From NCBI GenBank assembly GCA_035997045.1, contig DASYIY010000027.1, forward strand, positions 1 through 32,204: a stretch of 32,204 nt of DNA, written 5' to 3'. Below, in pieces: positions 31,986 to 32,204 of this stretch. The notes below the pieces were generated by a model. It ran no database searches, was not told the DNA's origin, and saw only the letters and a program-made list of their open reading frames with translations. The position numbers and the translations under genes were made by a program. This stretch comes from VRUE01 sp035997045. Lineage in GTDB: Bacteria > Actinomycetota > Thermoleophilia > Solirubrobacterales > 70-9. How positions within the stretch are numbered: position 1 is the first letter of the stretch; each line of letters begins with the position of its first letter.

Positions 31986-32204
31986 TCAGTCTTTGAAGCT
32001 GACCGAGACCGGCTCGCGGTCGGCAGCGTCCTCGATCTCGAAGTACTCGCGTTTGGTGAAGTTGCCCTGGTTGGCGATGATCGAGCCCGGGAACTGTTCG
32101 ATGTCGGTGTTGTAGGACTGCACGTTGGAGTTGTAGATCCGCCGCGAGGCCTGGATCTCGTCCTCGAGCTCGGAGAGGTTGCGGCTGAGCTGCTGGAAGT
32201 TCTC
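31986..32204 (-). CDS. LemA family protein (5' end outside window)
   Basis: The last 72 residues are visible, open to the window edge and ending at TGA 31988-31986. The segment RRIYNSNVQSYNTDIEQFPGSII followed by REYFEIED is the typical LemA C-terminal part. LemA proteins are small membrane-anchored helical-bundle proteins of unclear function. It is first in the visible lemA-rubredoxin-GMC run. Confidence 0.9.
   Translation of the reverse strand, partial: ENFQQLSRNLSELEDEIQASRRIYNSNVQSYNTDIEQFPGSIIANQGNFTKREYFEIEDAADREPVSVSFKD

Overview
This is a GC-rich bacterial chromosome segment, most likely actinobacterial and possibly from the Thermoleophilia / Solirubrobacterales side of that phylum. 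The gene content suggests this: zinc-type S14, L36 and S4, a SigB/SigF-type sigma factor with an RsbW-like anti-sigma factor and a SpoIIE-type phosphatase, GTG and TTG starts, and several genes that look leaderless. The taxon is inferred from content and composition, not from any search.

The left third (1-11808) carries the end of the spc operon and the alpha operon on the + strand: rpsN (partial), rpsH, rplF, rplR, rpsE, rpmD, rplO, secY, adk, map, then rpmJ, rpsM, rpsK, rpsD, rpoA, rplQ. Between map and rpmJ, where infA often lies, there is a secreted penicillin-acylase-family hydrolase. It is followed by a 460-base non-coding gap holding two nested hairpins that share a core and lie in opposite orientations. 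RpsE has an unusual acidic, Ala/Glu/Pro-rich tail of about 100 residues.

From 11805 to 16772 the - strand carries dacB (PBP4-type) and then surE-ligA-truA as a tight operon. A nested palindrome with a perfect 28-bp core separates dacB from surE. truA meets rplQ head-on and the two stop codons share one CTAG.

From 16788 to 22197 lie a patatin-like lipase facing a long-chain acyl-CoA synthetase, a very small HTH-like protein gene, a membrane-anchored DsbA-like thioredoxin-fold protein, tRNA-Pro(CGG) and a secreted clan GH-A-like glycoside hydrolase.

From 22296 to 30107 the content points to a general stress-response locus. It holds a GAF-SpoIIE phosphatase fused to a SnoaL-like domain, an MscS channel, a GH114-type polysaccharide hydrolase, an anti-sigma factor with a degenerate second ATPase-like half, a SigB-type sigma factor, an MFS transporter and an Fe/Mn superoxide dismutase. 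SigB/SigF-like promoter motifs (GTTT, 15 nt, GGGTAG/T) stand before the GH114, mscS and anti-sigma genes; weaker versions precede the sigma and sod genes. I infer a local stress regulon controlled by partner switching. No STAS anti-anti-sigma gene is in the window.

The right end (30111-32204, - strand) has lemA (partial), a rubredoxin and a cholesterol-oxidase-like GMC oxidoreductase with a ferredoxin-like cysteine cluster, in one close-packed run.
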